Source: Arthrobacter sp042667405 (GTDB lineage: Bacteria > Actinomycetota > Actinomycetes > Actinomycetales > Micrococcaceae). Taken from it: 64,000 bases of DNA. A model generated the notes under the pieces. The model searched no databases, had not been told where the DNA came from, and saw only the letters and a list, made by a program, of their open reading frames with translations. The position numbers and the translations under genes are program-made. How positions within the stretch are numbered: position 1 is the first letter of the stretch; each line of letters opens with the position of its first letter. Positions 35,491 to 44,380 of the stretch are shown here, in pieces. Location: assembly GCF_042667405.1 (NCBI RefSeq), contig NZ_JBHVAL010000004.1, positions 62,001 to 126,000 of the forward strand. The letters run 5' to 3'.

Positions 35491-35902
35491 GGAAGTACTC
35501 CCGGAATTCCTCCAGCGAGGAATCACCTGTGTAGCCGAGGGCACGGGAGCCCACCGACACCGAGTCATCCGGTGAAAAGATACTGATCGCGAAGGATCCG
35601 TTGGCCAGTGTCGTCGTTTTTTCGAGCATCGCCGGCAACGCTTTGTCCAAAGCCTCGGCAAGTGAGGCTTGGTCGGAGCCTGCCCCTGTCAGCTTTGCGG
35701 TGATGAAGTTTCCGGACGTGTTCATGTTTATGTGTACCTGTGCACTCTTGACTCCGGGCGCCGACATCGCCGCATCCTGCATTTCCTTGCTGAGCCGTTC
35801 CGCTTTGGACGGGCCACCCACACCGCACGCTGTGATGCCGAGCAGGAACAACCCAATGATCAGTACTGATGCAATCGGCCGGGGAAGTTTGCTCAAGATC
35901 AT
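35477..35902 (-). CDS. Small lipoprotein linked to the WXG100-like/lipase gene
   Basis: The 141-residue protein has a signal peptide with lipobox LGITAC (C26), then a soluble alpha/beta region (APGVKSAQVHINMNTSGNF) with no recognised domain. Its ATG overlaps the stop of the upstream WXG100-like/lipase gene, so it is translated with it. It is possibly an outer-face partner or immunity-like factor, which is inference only. Confidence 0.75.
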   Translation of the reverse strand: MILSKLPRPIASVLIIGLFLLGITACGVGGPSKAERLSKEMQDAAMSAPGVKSAQVHINMNTSGNFITAKLTGAGSDQASLAEALDKALPAMLEKTTTLANGSFAISIFSPDDSVSVGSRALGYTGDSSLEEFREYFLNRP

Positions 35903-37350
35903 TGCTTTCGGGAGATGCCGGACACGGTTGAGGACACCTGGCTTGCGTCGTTGGTCAGGAACTGCTGGGTGGAGTCCTTATGACTGTACTGGTTGATGGG
36001 ACCGCCGCCCTCCTGGCGCGTTACTGAATCCACGTAGCTATTCGAATCGTGGTAGCCGATCCCCGCGAATCCGGGGTCGATATCCGGATTGGGCAAAGTG
36101 ACCACCAAGGCGTTGTTGTCCCGGCTCATCGAGACACCGCCGGGCAGCATGGTGGCATCCGCCAGGTCCACCCTGGGAACGGGATCGCCGGAGTGTTGCA
36201 AGGCCAGCACATCGATGGACGACGGGATCGGGGCCGAGTCCACCGGCGAGCCGTACGTGACGACGTTGGTCACGTTGAACCTGTCCGTGAAGCCGCTGTC
36301 CGAAGCCAACGCCGTGGCGATCATTCCGCCCTGGGAATGTCCTGACAGCATGACCGGCGCTCCCGGCGGAATCCCGGCTTTCTCCATGGCCATGCTGACG
36401 GCTTGGGCGGCCGTCGACAGATTCCCGCCAGCGAGTTCAAGGTTTCCGGTGAGGTCCGTGGCGTTGGCCGCGCCGTCGGGCATCCAGCGCGTGGTGCCCG
36501 GAATGCTGACGATGCAGGCTGGCGGGCTGCCTGGTTTTTCAACCGTGGTGATCCTGATGCCGGTATCCTCCGTACCGTCCTTGCCCGCGTCGGAGTACGC
36601 GGCGTCCGTGGCCGCAAGGATGGCACTGACGCTTGACGGAACCGGCGTGACAGCTCTGCCGTTGGCATCTGTTTCGCCGGGCGTGCCCACCGTGAGCGGA
36701 ACGGGGTTCCCCGCCACCGGCCGGCCGTCATCCATCAGATGCGGGTTCTGGAAACCGAAACTGGTCACCGTCGCGGCGGTGTTCAAAGTTGCCGCCAGGA
36801 ACAGCACGCCGTTGGACGCCAGCTGGATGATCGATGGTGGTTCGCCCGATGTCAGCCATCCCCAGCCCATGTTCACCAGGTCACCGACGCGGGTGACACG
36901 GTTTTCTTCGGCATCCATCAGGTTTCCGATTGGGAGCGGTGCCAGGTCCTGGGCGAGATGCCACATGCTCGAGGCGGTACCGGCCAGAGTGCTGGTGACC
37001 TGGCCAAAGCTGGTCCACAGCCCGCCCGCATCGTCAGCAGCAGCATCCAGCAGCCGGTCCAGGGTTGACGTTCCAGCGGTACCGCCTGATGTGGTGCTGG
37101 CGGCCAGTTGCTCCTCAATATTCCGTTGCACGGCGCGCGAGGCGGCTTCAAGCGCATGTCCGGCGGCGACGAGTTGGCTGCGGTAGGCCTTCCAATCCTG
37201 GGTGAACCGCTGCCCGTCGTCGCCGTGCCACTCCACAGTGGCAATGAGCGGCGTGAGGCTGCCACTCAGGTCCAGCAACCGTTGGCTGCTGTGCTCAAAT
37301 TCCCTGCTTAGGCGCCGGCCATCCTCCACATCCATTCCGTACAGGCTCAT
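35899..37350 (-). CDS. WXG100-like N-terminal helical domain fused to alpha/beta-hydrolase (lipase)
   Basis: The 483-residue protein begins with about 130 helical residues, with W41-H-G43 (WHGDDG) between helices as in WXG100/ESX substrates, then a linker and an alpha/beta-hydrolase domain. Its nucleophile elbow is GHSQGG (S339), and D389 and a histidine near 448 (GYHDSNSY) are candidate triad residues. There is no signal peptide, so type VII-like export is plausible but no ESX machinery lies in the window. It overlaps the genes on both sides by 4 bases. Confidence 0.82.
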   Translation of the reverse strand: MSLYGMDVEDGRRLSREFEHSSQRLLDLSGSLTPLIATVEWHGDDGQRFTQDWKAYRSQLVAAGHALEAASRAVQRNIEEQLAASTTSGGTAGTSTLDRLLDAAADDAGGLWTSFGQVTSTLAGTASSMWHLAQDLAPLPIGNLMDAEENRVTRVGDLVNMGWGWLTSGEPPSIIQLASNGVLFLAATLNTAATVTSFGFQNPHLMDDGRPVAGNPVPLTVGTPGETDANGRAVTPVPSSVSAILAATDAAYSDAGKDGTEDTGIRITTVEKPGSPPACIVSIPGTTRWMPDGAANATDLTGNLELAGGNLSTAAQAVSMAMEKAGIPPGAPVMLSGHSQGGMIATALASDSGFTDRFNVTNVVTYGSPVDSAPIPSSIDVLALQHSGDPVPRVDLADATMLPGGVSMSRDNNALVVTLPNPDIDPGFAGIGYHDSNSYVDSVTRQEGGGPINQYSHKDSTQQFLTNDASQVSSTVSGISRKQ

Positions 37351-38156
37351 GCGCGCACAATCCCTTTGCCGCTGCCTGTGACGACGCTGGCAAGGTATTC
37401 ACGGGCGCCCAGGAGGGACCACGCGAACCCGCTTGCGATGTCGGTTGCTGGAACCGGCACCAAGGATGCCATGGGACCTTCTGCGCTCGTTGCTTGCACG
37501 CAGTACAGCCGGTCCGCCACGCCCCAGATCTGCCGGCGCAGGTAAGGCCGGGAACCATGTTCCGTGGCGCGGGGAATCGCCGTCACCTCAAGGTGGATAG
37601 TGCAGCCGACGTCGGCTGCGGTGGGCTGGGGATGGTCGTCAGGGGAGTCAAACGGCGGGGGCAGGTCCGGAAAATGGCGGCTGAGGGACGCCCAAGCGTC
37701 TTCCTCCCGGAAGAAGGAAACCTCGACGGCGTTGCGGACTTCCGTTGCCGCTACACGTCCCGCTTCGGTACCGAAGCGGCGGCGATAGGAAACGCCGACG
37801 CCCCGCCCGCCGGCCAGGCCGACGTCTGTGTGGACCGACTCCAGCGTGTCCCCAAACCGGGCCGTGTCCCCAAATTGAACAACGCTGGACGCTTTCAGCG
37901 GTGCCGACGCCGCAAGGAAGACCGCCAGCACCCATTGCTGTGACATCACCCCGCGGGCATCGAGAATGCCGGTGCTGAGGAGTTCCTCCGCAATTGCCGG
38001 TGTAACGTCACCCTGCGCCTGCAGGGAAGCCTGGTAGGCGGAAAGGTCTGCGTCCTCGCTGTCCATCGCTTCGGCAGCCTTGCGGACAGTTGCTGCCCAA
38101 GCCAGACCGCTGATCTCAACGACGTTGAGCCTGGAACCGGCTCGAATTTCTCCCAC
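37347..38156 (-). CDS. Hypothetical protein, first gene of the WXG100-like operon
   Basis: About 269 residues, soluble, no signal peptide. I chose the GTG reading MGEIRAGSRLNVVEI because GGGGGAAATTC precedes it; a start 51 bases upstream is possible. I do not recognise the family. Its position (upstream of and overlapping a WXG-type substrate gene) is like that of EspG-type chaperones, but no sequence signature supports that. The composition is ordinary for the window. Confidence 0.68.
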   Translation of the reverse strand: MGEIRAGSRLNVVEISGLAWAATVRKAAEAMDSEDADLSAYQASLQAQGDVTPAIAEELLSTGILDARGVMSQQWVLAVFLAASAPLKASSVVQFGDTARFGDTLESVHTDVGLAGGRGVGVSYRRRFGTEAGRVAATEVRNAVEVSFFREEDAWASLSRHFPDLPPPFDSPDDHPQPTAADVGCTIHLEVTAIPRATEHGSRPYLRRQIWGVADRLYCVQATSAEGPMASLVPVPATDIASGFAWSLLGAREYLASVVTGSGKGIVRA

Positions 38157-38288
38157 GAATTTCCCCCAATTCACTCCGCACGCCCGGAACCTGGCGCCAA
38201 GCCTCACGGTATCGGCGGGGGATCGGGTGGGGAATGGGGAGAAGTGCCCGGACTGGCCGGGCGCGGGAGACGGCTCAAACAGCCGTGA

Positions 38289-38909
38289 TCAGGCGGCGCG
38301 CTTCTTTCCCAGGAACACGGCAACCACACCGCACACCAGGCTCACCAGGAAAAGTACCCACGACGCAACGGTGACCGCAGACGCCACGGCGACCGAGCCG
38401 GCGTCGGGCGTTTCCGTTGCCAGCACCGAGTCGATGGCGACGTTTGACCACAAGTGGGCCACCGCAAAAAGCAGGGGAGCGGCCCACATGGCCCAGCGCC
38501 AGGACTTGCGGGCCACGTTGGTGCCGATGAGCAGCAGCCAGCTGAAGCCAAAAATCAAGGGAAACAGGGTGCCTGCGGTCTTGTGGACGTAATTGAGCTG
38601 GCCGCGGGCGGAGTCGTCCATGGCAGTGTGCAGTTGGGCGATGTAGTCCTGGGAGAAACCGCCGATCAGGGAGTCCGGCATTGCAAGGCCGCCGGAGAGC
38701 TGCGTCATCTGGTTCAGGGTCAGCAGGTGCAGGTACCAGAAGAGGAACAAGCTGGCCACGACCCCCGCGATCACGATCAACTTGGAGTTGCTTTGCGCCT
38801 TCTGCGGCGTGCGCTGCGTGGTGGCGTTGATGACGGGAGGCAGCGAGTGATCGGGAACCACTGCCTTTGCTCCGTGCTTTTTGATGCGCTGCGCTGGTGT
38901 CTTGGCCAT
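38289..38909 (-). CDS. Polytopic membrane protein
   Basis: The 206-residue protein has four or so transmembrane segments after a basic, proline-containing 45-residue N-terminus. I chose MAKTPAQRIKK because GATAAT lies 7 bases upstream (leaderless type); MNDMAKT (9 bases longer) would overlap that box. No family was recognised. It is divergent from the inositol-phosphatase-family gene by only about 33 bases. Confidence 0.7.
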   Translation of the reverse strand: MAKTPAQRIKKHGAKAVVPDHSLPPVINATTQRTPQKAQSNSKLIVIAGVVASLFLFWYLHLLTLNQMTQLSGGLAMPDSLIGGFSQDYIAQLHTAMDDSARGQLNYVHKTAGTLFPLIFGFSWLLLIGTNVARKSWRWAMWAAPLLFAVAHLWSNVAIDSVLATETPDAGSVAVASAVTVASWVLFLVSLVCGVVAVFLGKKRAA

Positions 38910-38916
38910 GTCATTC

Positions 38917-38936
38917 ATTATCCCGCCACATAAGCT
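38917..38936. promoter_or_regulatory. Overlapping divergent -10 boxes
   Basis: On the minus strand GATAAT (38917-38922) lies 7 bases before the membrane protein ATG. On the plus strand TAAGCT (38931-38936) lies 6 bases before the phosphatase ATG. Both transcripts would be leaderless and share about 33 bases of DNA. Confidence 0.45.
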
Positions 38937-38942
38937 GGACAC

Positions 38943-39788
38943 ATGACCACCGGCAGGCACACCGCAACTGAACTCGATCCGTCACTCGATGACTACCAGC
39001 TGGCCAGCGCCCTGGTCCGCGAAGCAGGGCAGCTGGCGTTGCTCATGCGGATGGGCGGGCTGCAGGGCGAACGCAAAACCTCAATTTCCGACGTCGTCAC
39101 CGCCGCGGACCACGCCGCGGAGGCCTACGTCCTGGACCAGTTGCGGCGCTGCAGGCCCGAGGACGGGATCCTCGGCGAAGAGGGAGCCTCGGTAGCCGGG
39201 ACCAGCGGACGGACCTGGGTGATCGACCCCGTGGACGGCACCTACAACTTCCTGCACGGTTCCACGTACTGGTGCTCCGCCATCGCCTTGAAGCGGGATG
39301 ACGCAGACCATGGCGGCAACCCTGTAGCGGATCCGTCGGTCCTGCTTGGCGCCATCTACCAGCCCGAACTGGATAAGCTGTGGCTGGGCGGCGAAGACCA
39401 GCCGGCCACGCTCAACGGCGAGCCGATCTCCGGTTCCGGCGATGTGTCCGTTGCCGAAATCTCTGCCGCCACCTACATCCACCCCACCTGGCTCGCGGAC
39501 CCCCGCACAGCCATGCCCTGGCACGCCGCCGCCATCACCGCAGCGTCCCTGCGGATGTTCGGCTCCGGCTCGTGCGACCTCGGCCGGGTGGCCGACGGCG
39601 AACTCGGTTGCTGGTTCCAGCACAGCTGCCCCGAATGGGACTGGCTCCCCGGCAAGGCGATCGTGCGTGCAGCAGGCGGGGACACCGCCGTCGTCAAGGT
39701 CAACGGGATGAACTGGTTCGTTGCAGGAAGCCCGACGGCGGTCCGCGAGTTGGGCGCTGCCCTCACCTCGGTTCCCCAGTTTGCTTAG
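38943..39788 (+). CDS. Inositol monophosphatase-family phosphatase
   Basis: The 281-residue Mg-dependent phosphatase has metal ligands in GEEG (E80) and WVIDPVDGTYNF (D95, D98), and the second motif CPEWDWLPGKAI near the C-terminus. Possible substrates are inositol-1-phosphate or histidinol phosphate (HisN), since these are hard to separate by eye. The stop codon lies in a 20-base duplicated segment. A terminator hairpin follows. Confidence 0.88.
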   Translation: MTTGRHTATELDPSLDDYQLASALVREAGQLALLMRMGGLQGERKTSISDVVTAADHAAEAYVLDQLRRCRPEDGILGEEGASVAGTSGRTWVIDPVDGTYNFLHGSTYWCSAIALKRDDADHGGNPVADPSVLLGAIYQPELDKLWLGGEDQPATLNGEPISGSGDVSVAEISAATYIHPTWLADPRTAMPWHAAAITAASLRMFGSGSCDLGRVADGELGCWFQHSCPEWDWLPGKAIVRAAGGDTAVVKVNGMNWFVAGSPTAVRELGAALTSVPQFA

Positions 39789-39820
39789 TAGCTGAACAGC
39801 TTGCTTAGTAGCCGAAGGGG
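39782..39820. repeat. 20-bp direct duplication spanning the phosphatase stop codon
   Basis: TTGCTTAGTAGCTGAACAGC (39782-39801) is followed directly by TTGCTTAGTAGCCGAAGGG, in which the first 12 bases are identical. Each copy includes the in-frame TAG. It looks like a small tandem duplication. Confidence 0.75.
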
Positions 39821-39837
39821 GCGTTAACCCCTTCGGG
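39813..39837 (+). terminator. Terminator hairpin after the phosphatase gene
   Basis: CCGAAGGGG and CCCCTTCGG form a perfect 9-bp stem with a 7-base loop. A second hairpin, GGGGGC-GCTT-GCCCCC (39882-39897), follows about 45 bases later, before the surface-protein gene. Confidence 0.7.
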
Positions 39838-39950
39838 TACCCCCGCGGCTGAGCCCCCGAACTGCTTGTTATTTTGCAGCGGGGGGCGCTTGCCCCCACA
39901 GTCTCAGCTGCAGAACAGCCCTGTCCTGCAGCGTTCGCAAGGGGGAATAC

Positions 39951-41240
39951 TTGAACAGCAAGAGCAAGCTGTGGCCCACTGCCGTGGGCGTCACAGCGGT
40001 ATCGGCCCTGGCCATCGGCCTCGTGGCCGCACCGGCGGCAAACGCAGCACCCACCGACGTCATCTCGGTGGGCAGCGGACAGATCATCGACGGGTCCGTC
40101 CTGACGCTTCCGAACTTTGCCAGCCTGGCATCCAACGGAGCAGCAACTGCCCAGCAGATCGGCACCCCGCCGTCCGGCCCGGCAGTCATTGAAAACAACA
40201 CTCCGCTGGACCTCAGCGCCGTGTTCGGCGTCGTCAACGTGGGCGCGGGCAACATCCCGCTCCTCCAGAACAACGGCATCATCCAGGTCGGGGCTGTGAG
40301 CCAGTATGGCAAGGCAGTAAACGACGGTTCTTCGGAAGCGTTCTCCGGTACTGTGAGCGGCGCCCCGGGCTTGGTGACCTTGCCCGGCGGCCTCCCGACC
40401 TCCGGCGATCCTTCCATTCCCGCGGCCCGCATCAATGTCGGCACTGCCGGCATCCTGGGTGGCACGGACCTGGTCAACGTGAACCTCCAGGTGGCTACCC
40501 TCGCGGCAGCAGCAAAGAAGGACCAGGGTGCAGCACCCCAGGGTGCATACTCCGTGGCCGGCGTCTCCGCTGAAGTTGGCGGCACGGTCATCGGCGGCGT
40601 CGCCGGCACCATCAGCACCGCCATCAACACGGCCAACGCCATCCTGACCCCCTTGGGCGTCACGGTGGCCAACCCGGTAGCAGGTGGAACCATCTCCATC
40701 ACGGAAGCTGACCTCCTGGCTGTTGCCGGCGTCGCTGACCTGAACTCCCTGCCGGCCGGCACAGACCTGATCTCCTTCCTGCCGCAGGCTGTTGCCAACA
40801 AGCTGACCTCCGTTGTTAGCAGCACCCTGGCAACCGCCACGACTGCCGTGAACGGCCTCGGTCCGATCGCTCAGATCGTCGCCGGACCCGCCCTCGCCGC
40901 TTTGACCACAACCTTGAACGGCGTCACCGGCGCCCTCGCCAGCAGCATTGTGGCTCCCTTGAGCACCGCGCTGACGGCCCTGGTTTCGGCCAAGGTCAAC
41001 GTCCAGGAAACCGCACCGTCAGGCGCCTTCACCCAGCGCGCCCTGCAGGTTGCAGTCGCCGGTGGCTCCATCGCCACCGTCAACCTGGCAAACGCAACGG
41101 TTGGCCCCAACCTTGACGCAGCGGCGATCCCGCTGGTCAACACCGACACCATGGCGATCACCGGTGGCGTGGCCCTCCTGGCACTGCTCAGCTGGCTGTT
41201 CGTCCGCTCACGCCGCCGCACCGCGGTTGCCGCTGCCTGA
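39951..41240 (+). CDS. Choice-of-anchor-like secreted surface protein
   Basis: The 429-residue protein has a signal peptide (about 1-31, cut after ANA), a long extracellular domain rich in Gly/Ala/Thr/Val, and a C-terminal anchor (about 400-429): a short polar stretch, a hydrophobic helix and RSRRR. The body (LINVDLGQ-like LVNVNLQVATL, and LNSLPAGTDLISFLP) resembles choice-of-anchor G proteins. The anchor lacks LPXTG, and the gene lies two genes before the exosortase-family gene, so it is the prime candidate substrate. The TTG start follows AAGGGGGAA. Confidence 0.82.
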   Translation: MNSKSKLWPTAVGVTAVSALAIGLVAAPAANAAPTDVISVGSGQIIDGSVLTLPNFASLASNGAATAQQIGTPPSGPAVIENNTPLDLSAVFGVVNVGAGNIPLLQNNGIIQVGAVSQYGKAVNDGSSEAFSGTVSGAPGLVTLPGGLPTSGDPSIPAARINVGTAGILGGTDLVNVNLQVATLAAAAKKDQGAAPQGAYSVAGVSAEVGGTVIGGVAGTISTAINTANAILTPLGVTVANPVAGGTISITEADLLAVAGVADLNSLPAGTDLISFLPQAVANKLTSVVSSTLATATTAVNGLGPIAQIVAGPALAALTTTLNGVTGALASSIVAPLSTALTALVSAKVNVQETAPSGAFTQRALQVAVAGGSIATVNLANATVGPNLDAAAIPLVNTDTMAITGGVALLALLSWLFVRSRRRTAVAAA

Positions 41241-41280
41241 TCGCTCCGGCGACCAAGCAACGGCGAAAGGAGAACTGTCA

Positions 41281-41463
41281 ATGTACGGCAATAACTGGAC
41301 TGCCGGCGGCACGGCCGCAGGCGGTACCACGCTGGCTGTCACCGGTGCCCCAACCCTCGGTTGGGTCATCCTGGTGGGGGTTGCCCTGCTGATCACCGGC
41401 TTTGTGGTCCTGCGCAACAGCAGGCTCAAAGCGGCAAAGCGGGGAACCGATCCCAACGCGTAA
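41281..41463 (+). CDS. 60-aa membrane mini-protein with LAVTG sorting-like signal
   Basis: The protein starts MYGNNWTAGGTAAGG, then LAVTG (18-22), a hydrophobic helix (about 25-44) and a basic tail. The order motif/helix/positive tail is that of a sortase signal, and LAxTG is the motif recognised by class E sortases of Actinobacteria. There is no signal peptide, so the N-terminal 24 residues would face outside only by N-out insertion. The ATG follows AAAGGAG. It is placed 40 bases after the surface-protein gene. Confidence 0.8.
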   Translation: MYGNNWTAGGTAAGGTTLAVTGAPTLGWVILVGVALLITGFVVLRNSRLKAAKRGTDPNA

Positions 41464-41551
41464 TACCATCGGCGGGACGGCTCTTCACGGGCCGTCCCGC
41501 CACCCCCATTTTTCCCGGGCCTTCCCGCCCTCGCCCAAGCATCGGAAGTAA

Positions 41552-42913
41552 ATGTCGGTACTCGAATCCGCACAGGCGCTGGCTTTTGTGCTCCTGGTGG
41601 TTTTTCTGTCGTACATCCTGGTGATTCTGGTGCCCTTCCTCCGGCGCAAACCCGATCCCGAAGGTGATCCCGGCTCTTTCTCGTGGCACGTGTTCATTCC
41701 GTGCCGGGACGAAGAGGTGGTGATCGGCGAGACACTGGGATTGCTGCGGAAGCAATTTCCCGAAGCCCACGTCTGGGTTGTCGATGACGACAGCGACGAC
41801 GCAACCGCGGATATTGTCGATACCGCTTCACTTCGGGATCCCATGATCCACCTGGTCCGCCGGCGTCGTCCGCTGGCACGCACCGGCAAAGGCGATGCAC
41901 TCAACGCCGCCTACCGCACCCTGGACGGTTGGCTCCCGGCCGACGTCGACCGTTCTTCGGTGATCGTCCTGGTGGTCGACGCCGATGGTCACCTGGCTGA
42001 CAACGCGTTCCGCCAGGCAGCTGGTCCCCTTGCATTCGGCGACCCTGAAGTCGGGGCCGCCCAAACCGCCGTCTGGATGTCCAACCTGCAGGACCCCTCG
42101 CTGGAGGGCGGCACCGGCCTGCAGCGGCTCAAGAAGTCCTTCGGGCGGTACCTGGTCCTCATGCAGGACATGGAATTCCGTACAACCATCGCGGCCATGC
42201 AGTCGCTAAGGCGCCACACGCTGACGGTCGGCCTGGGAGGCAACGGCCAGTTCACGCGGCTTTCGGCCCTGGATGTCATTGCCAAAACCTCCGGACAGCC
42301 ATGGCATGGGGCATTGCTGGAAGACTACGAGCTCGCCATCCACATCATGCTCGGTGGCTACAAGACGGTCTACATGCATGACACGCATGTGGCACAGGAA
42401 GCGCTCCCGGACCTGCGCCGCCTCCTGACCCAGCGCACCCGTTGGTGCCACGGCGGCATGCAGTGCAGTGTGTACCTGAAGCGGATCTTCGAATCGCCCT
42501 ACTTCAGCAACGTTGGCGCCATCGAATCCAGCTACTTCCTGGTCCAGCCGTTCATCCAGATTCTTGGCCTGGTCCTGTGGCCCACGCTCTTCATCACCAT
42601 GGTGGCGCAGGGTTCGCTGACCATGGGCAGCTTCGGCGCGTGGATCAGCGCGGCCTGGTTCATCATTCCCTTGATCTTTGCCACGGGCGTACTGCCCTTC
42701 GCGTTGTGGGGACTGGTGTACCGGAAGCAGGTCGCGCCCGAGAAGAACTTCATGCTCGGCGTGCTCTGGGGCTTCGGCTACTGGCTCTACATGTACCAGA
42801 ACTACATCACGGTGCTGAGGGCCACCTACCGCCTCATCACAGGCCGGCAAGGCTGGGCCAAGACCCGCCGCAACCAGGAAGCCGACGTCAAACTCCTAGC
42901 GAAGGAAGCGTAG
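41552..42913 (+). CDS. Processive family-2 glycosyltransferase
   Basis: The 453-residue protein has an N-terminal helix, then a GT2 domain: VDDDSDD (77-83), D143-A-D145-G, the ED pair E257/D258 and QRTRW (294-298), the QxxRW motif of cellulose/hyaluronan-type synthases, followed by about four transmembrane helices. It is predicted to extend and export a glycan. The 3' end overlaps the exosortase start (TAGTG). It is in the same operon as the surface protein. Confidence 0.88.
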   Translation: MSVLESAQALAFVLLVVFLSYILVILVPFLRRKPDPEGDPGSFSWHVFIPCRDEEVVIGETLGLLRKQFPEAHVWVVDDDSDDATADIVDTASLRDPMIHLVRRRRPLARTGKGDALNAAYRTLDGWLPADVDRSSVIVLVVDADGHLADNAFRQAAGPLAFGDPEVGAAQTAVWMSNLQDPSLEGGTGLQRLKKSFGRYLVLMQDMEFRTTIAAMQSLRRHTLTVGLGGNGQFTRLSALDVIAKTSGQPWHGALLEDYELAIHIMLGGYKTVYMHDTHVAQEALPDLRRLLTQRTRWCHGGMQCSVYLKRIFESPYFSNVGAIESSYFLVQPFIQILGLVLWPTLFITMVAQGSLTMGSFGAWISAAWFIIPLIFATGVLPFALWGLVYRKQVAPEKNFMLGVLWGFGYWLYMYQNYITVLRATYRLITGRQGWAKTRRNQEADVKLLAKEA

Positions 42914-43512
42914 TGGTTATGAGCGCCGAAGCCGGCAACATCAGCATCCCCTCAGGACCCCGGGCAATCCCCGTGCGGAAGGCACGCGGTGGTGGCCTCA
43001 TCGGGCTGGTCTTCCTTGCTGCTGCAGCAGCAGCGATGCTGCAGCAGGAACACATCCGGTCCGCCGAAGCCTGGCTTATGTCCGTAATTTTCGACGGCGT
43101 ACTCGGCGGCACATCCTACAGCGTGGATGACATCATTTTCCACAACGTGGGCGGTGGCCAGCCGTTCGCCCTGCAAGTGACAGGACTGTGCTCCAGCGCG
43201 GTCCTGCTCGCCCCGATCGCGGGCCTGGCCGGAATCTTTTTCCTGATGGGACGCATCCCCGTGTCCCGGCTCATGCCTGCAGCAATCATTGCGCTGGCCA
43301 TTGTGTGCATCAGCAACGCCACCCGCTATTTCATGATCGCAGCGGCCCAACAAAGCTGGGGCCAGCAGGGTTTTGACCTCATGCACCACTTCCTGGGTTC
43401 TTTCGTGGTGATTTTCGGGTTCGTGGCCGCCATCATCGTCCTGGTCCGGGCCGCCGTCGTCCGCAAGGGCCGCCCGGCCACCCGAGGCAAGGGCCGGCGT
43501 GCGTCGTCGTAA
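42913..43512 (+). CDS. Exosortase/archaeosortase-family transpeptidase
   Basis: The 199-residue polytopic protein has about five or six transmembrane segments. It contains C93 in GLCSSAVLLAP, R138 in ISNATRYFM and a histidine pair at 158-159 (MHHFLGSF), which are the Cys/Arg/His of exosortases. The GTG start (the stop codon of the preceding gene shares its G) has AAGGA at 6 bases; the ATG two codons later is the alternative. It presumably processes a C-terminal anchor such as that of the surface protein. It overlaps the next gene by 14 bases. Confidence 0.85.
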   Translation: MVMSAEAGNISIPSGPRAIPVRKARGGGLIGLVFLAAAAAAMLQQEHIRSAEAWLMSVIFDGVLGGTSYSVDDIIFHNVGGGQPFALQVTGLCSSAVLLAPIAGLAGIFFLMGRIPVSRLMPAAIIALAIVCISNATRYFMIAAAQQSWGQQGFDLMHHFLGSFVVIFGFVAAIIVLVRAAVVRKGRPATRGKGRRASS

Positions 43513-44380
43513 CCCGTTCCGCGAAGCGGCCATCATGGCCGCTGTTGTTCTGATTTCAACGCTGTCAGCCTGTGACCAACCCCAACCAGGCGTGGACACG
43601 GCCAATCCGGAAACCGGGCTGTGCCACGTGGTTCCATCACCGGAGGAATACGACGCGGGCAGCGAATCCAGGCCGCCGGTGCCCTGCAGCGAACGGCACA
43701 CCACGCAGACGTTCCTGGTCACAACGTTCCCTGAACCCCTGGCCAGCCAGGCAGCGCGCCCCAATCAGCAGCAGCTCAAGGCCGCCGGCAGGAGAGTGTG
43801 CACCACTGAGGAGCTGCGTAGCTATCTCTCAGCGTCCACCCGGGATGCAACCACCCGACTGACGGTCACCAGCTACTTCCCAAGCCGTGACGCATGGGCA
43901 GCAGGTGCCCGGTCGGTTCGATGCGACGTCGCTCTGACGGACCAGCACGGAACACCCCAGGAGACGGGCCTTGACCTCGCGGGTGCGCTGGCTGGACCGA
44001 ACTCCGCAGTGGTACGGCTCTGCTACCGGCAGGAACTCAAAGATGGCGTCCTTTCCGAGGACGGAGCGGATGTTCCGTGCTCGGAACCCCACACCGCTGA
44101 AGACGTCAGCGCCTGGGTTGCGCAGGACGCCTCGCTGGCAACACCCGAGGCCCGGGAAGCACGCTGCCTTCCCTACGCACTGGAGTTCCTCAAGAGTGAC
44201 AAGCTGCCCGCAGGCGTCAGCGTCCACCCCATCATCCGTACAGTGGGCACCGCCCGAACCATCCGGTGCGCGGTGGCCCCTGCGGACCTTCAAACACCCG
44301 GCCAGCCCGTGGCCCTGACGACGGGAAGCCTGGCACCTGTGCGCGTGCCCGGGACCGGGGGAGTGACAAGCAATGGTTGA
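43499..44380 (+). CDS. Septum-formation-type lipoprotein
   Basis: The 293-residue protein has a lipobox LSAC (C25). Two related domains each contain a VPCSExHT motif (one VPCSERHT, one VPCSEPHT), the pattern of septum formation family proteins, with further conserved cysteines likely in disulfides. The start is GTG (CGTCGTCGT follows), overlapping the exosortase-family gene. It belongs to the surface operon; its exact role is unknown. Confidence 0.8.
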   Translation: MRRRNPFREAAIMAAVVLISTLSACDQPQPGVDTANPETGLCHVVPSPEEYDAGSESRPPVPCSERHTTQTFLVTTFPEPLASQAARPNQQQLKAAGRRVCTTEELRSYLSASTRDATTRLTVTSYFPSRDAWAAGARSVRCDVALTDQHGTPQETGLDLAGALAGPNSAVVRLCYRQELKDGVLSEDGADVPCSEPHTAEDVSAWVAQDASLATPEAREARCLPYALEFLKSDKLPAGVSVHPIIRTVGTARTIRCAVAPADLQTPGQPVALTTGSLAPVRVPGTGGVTSNG

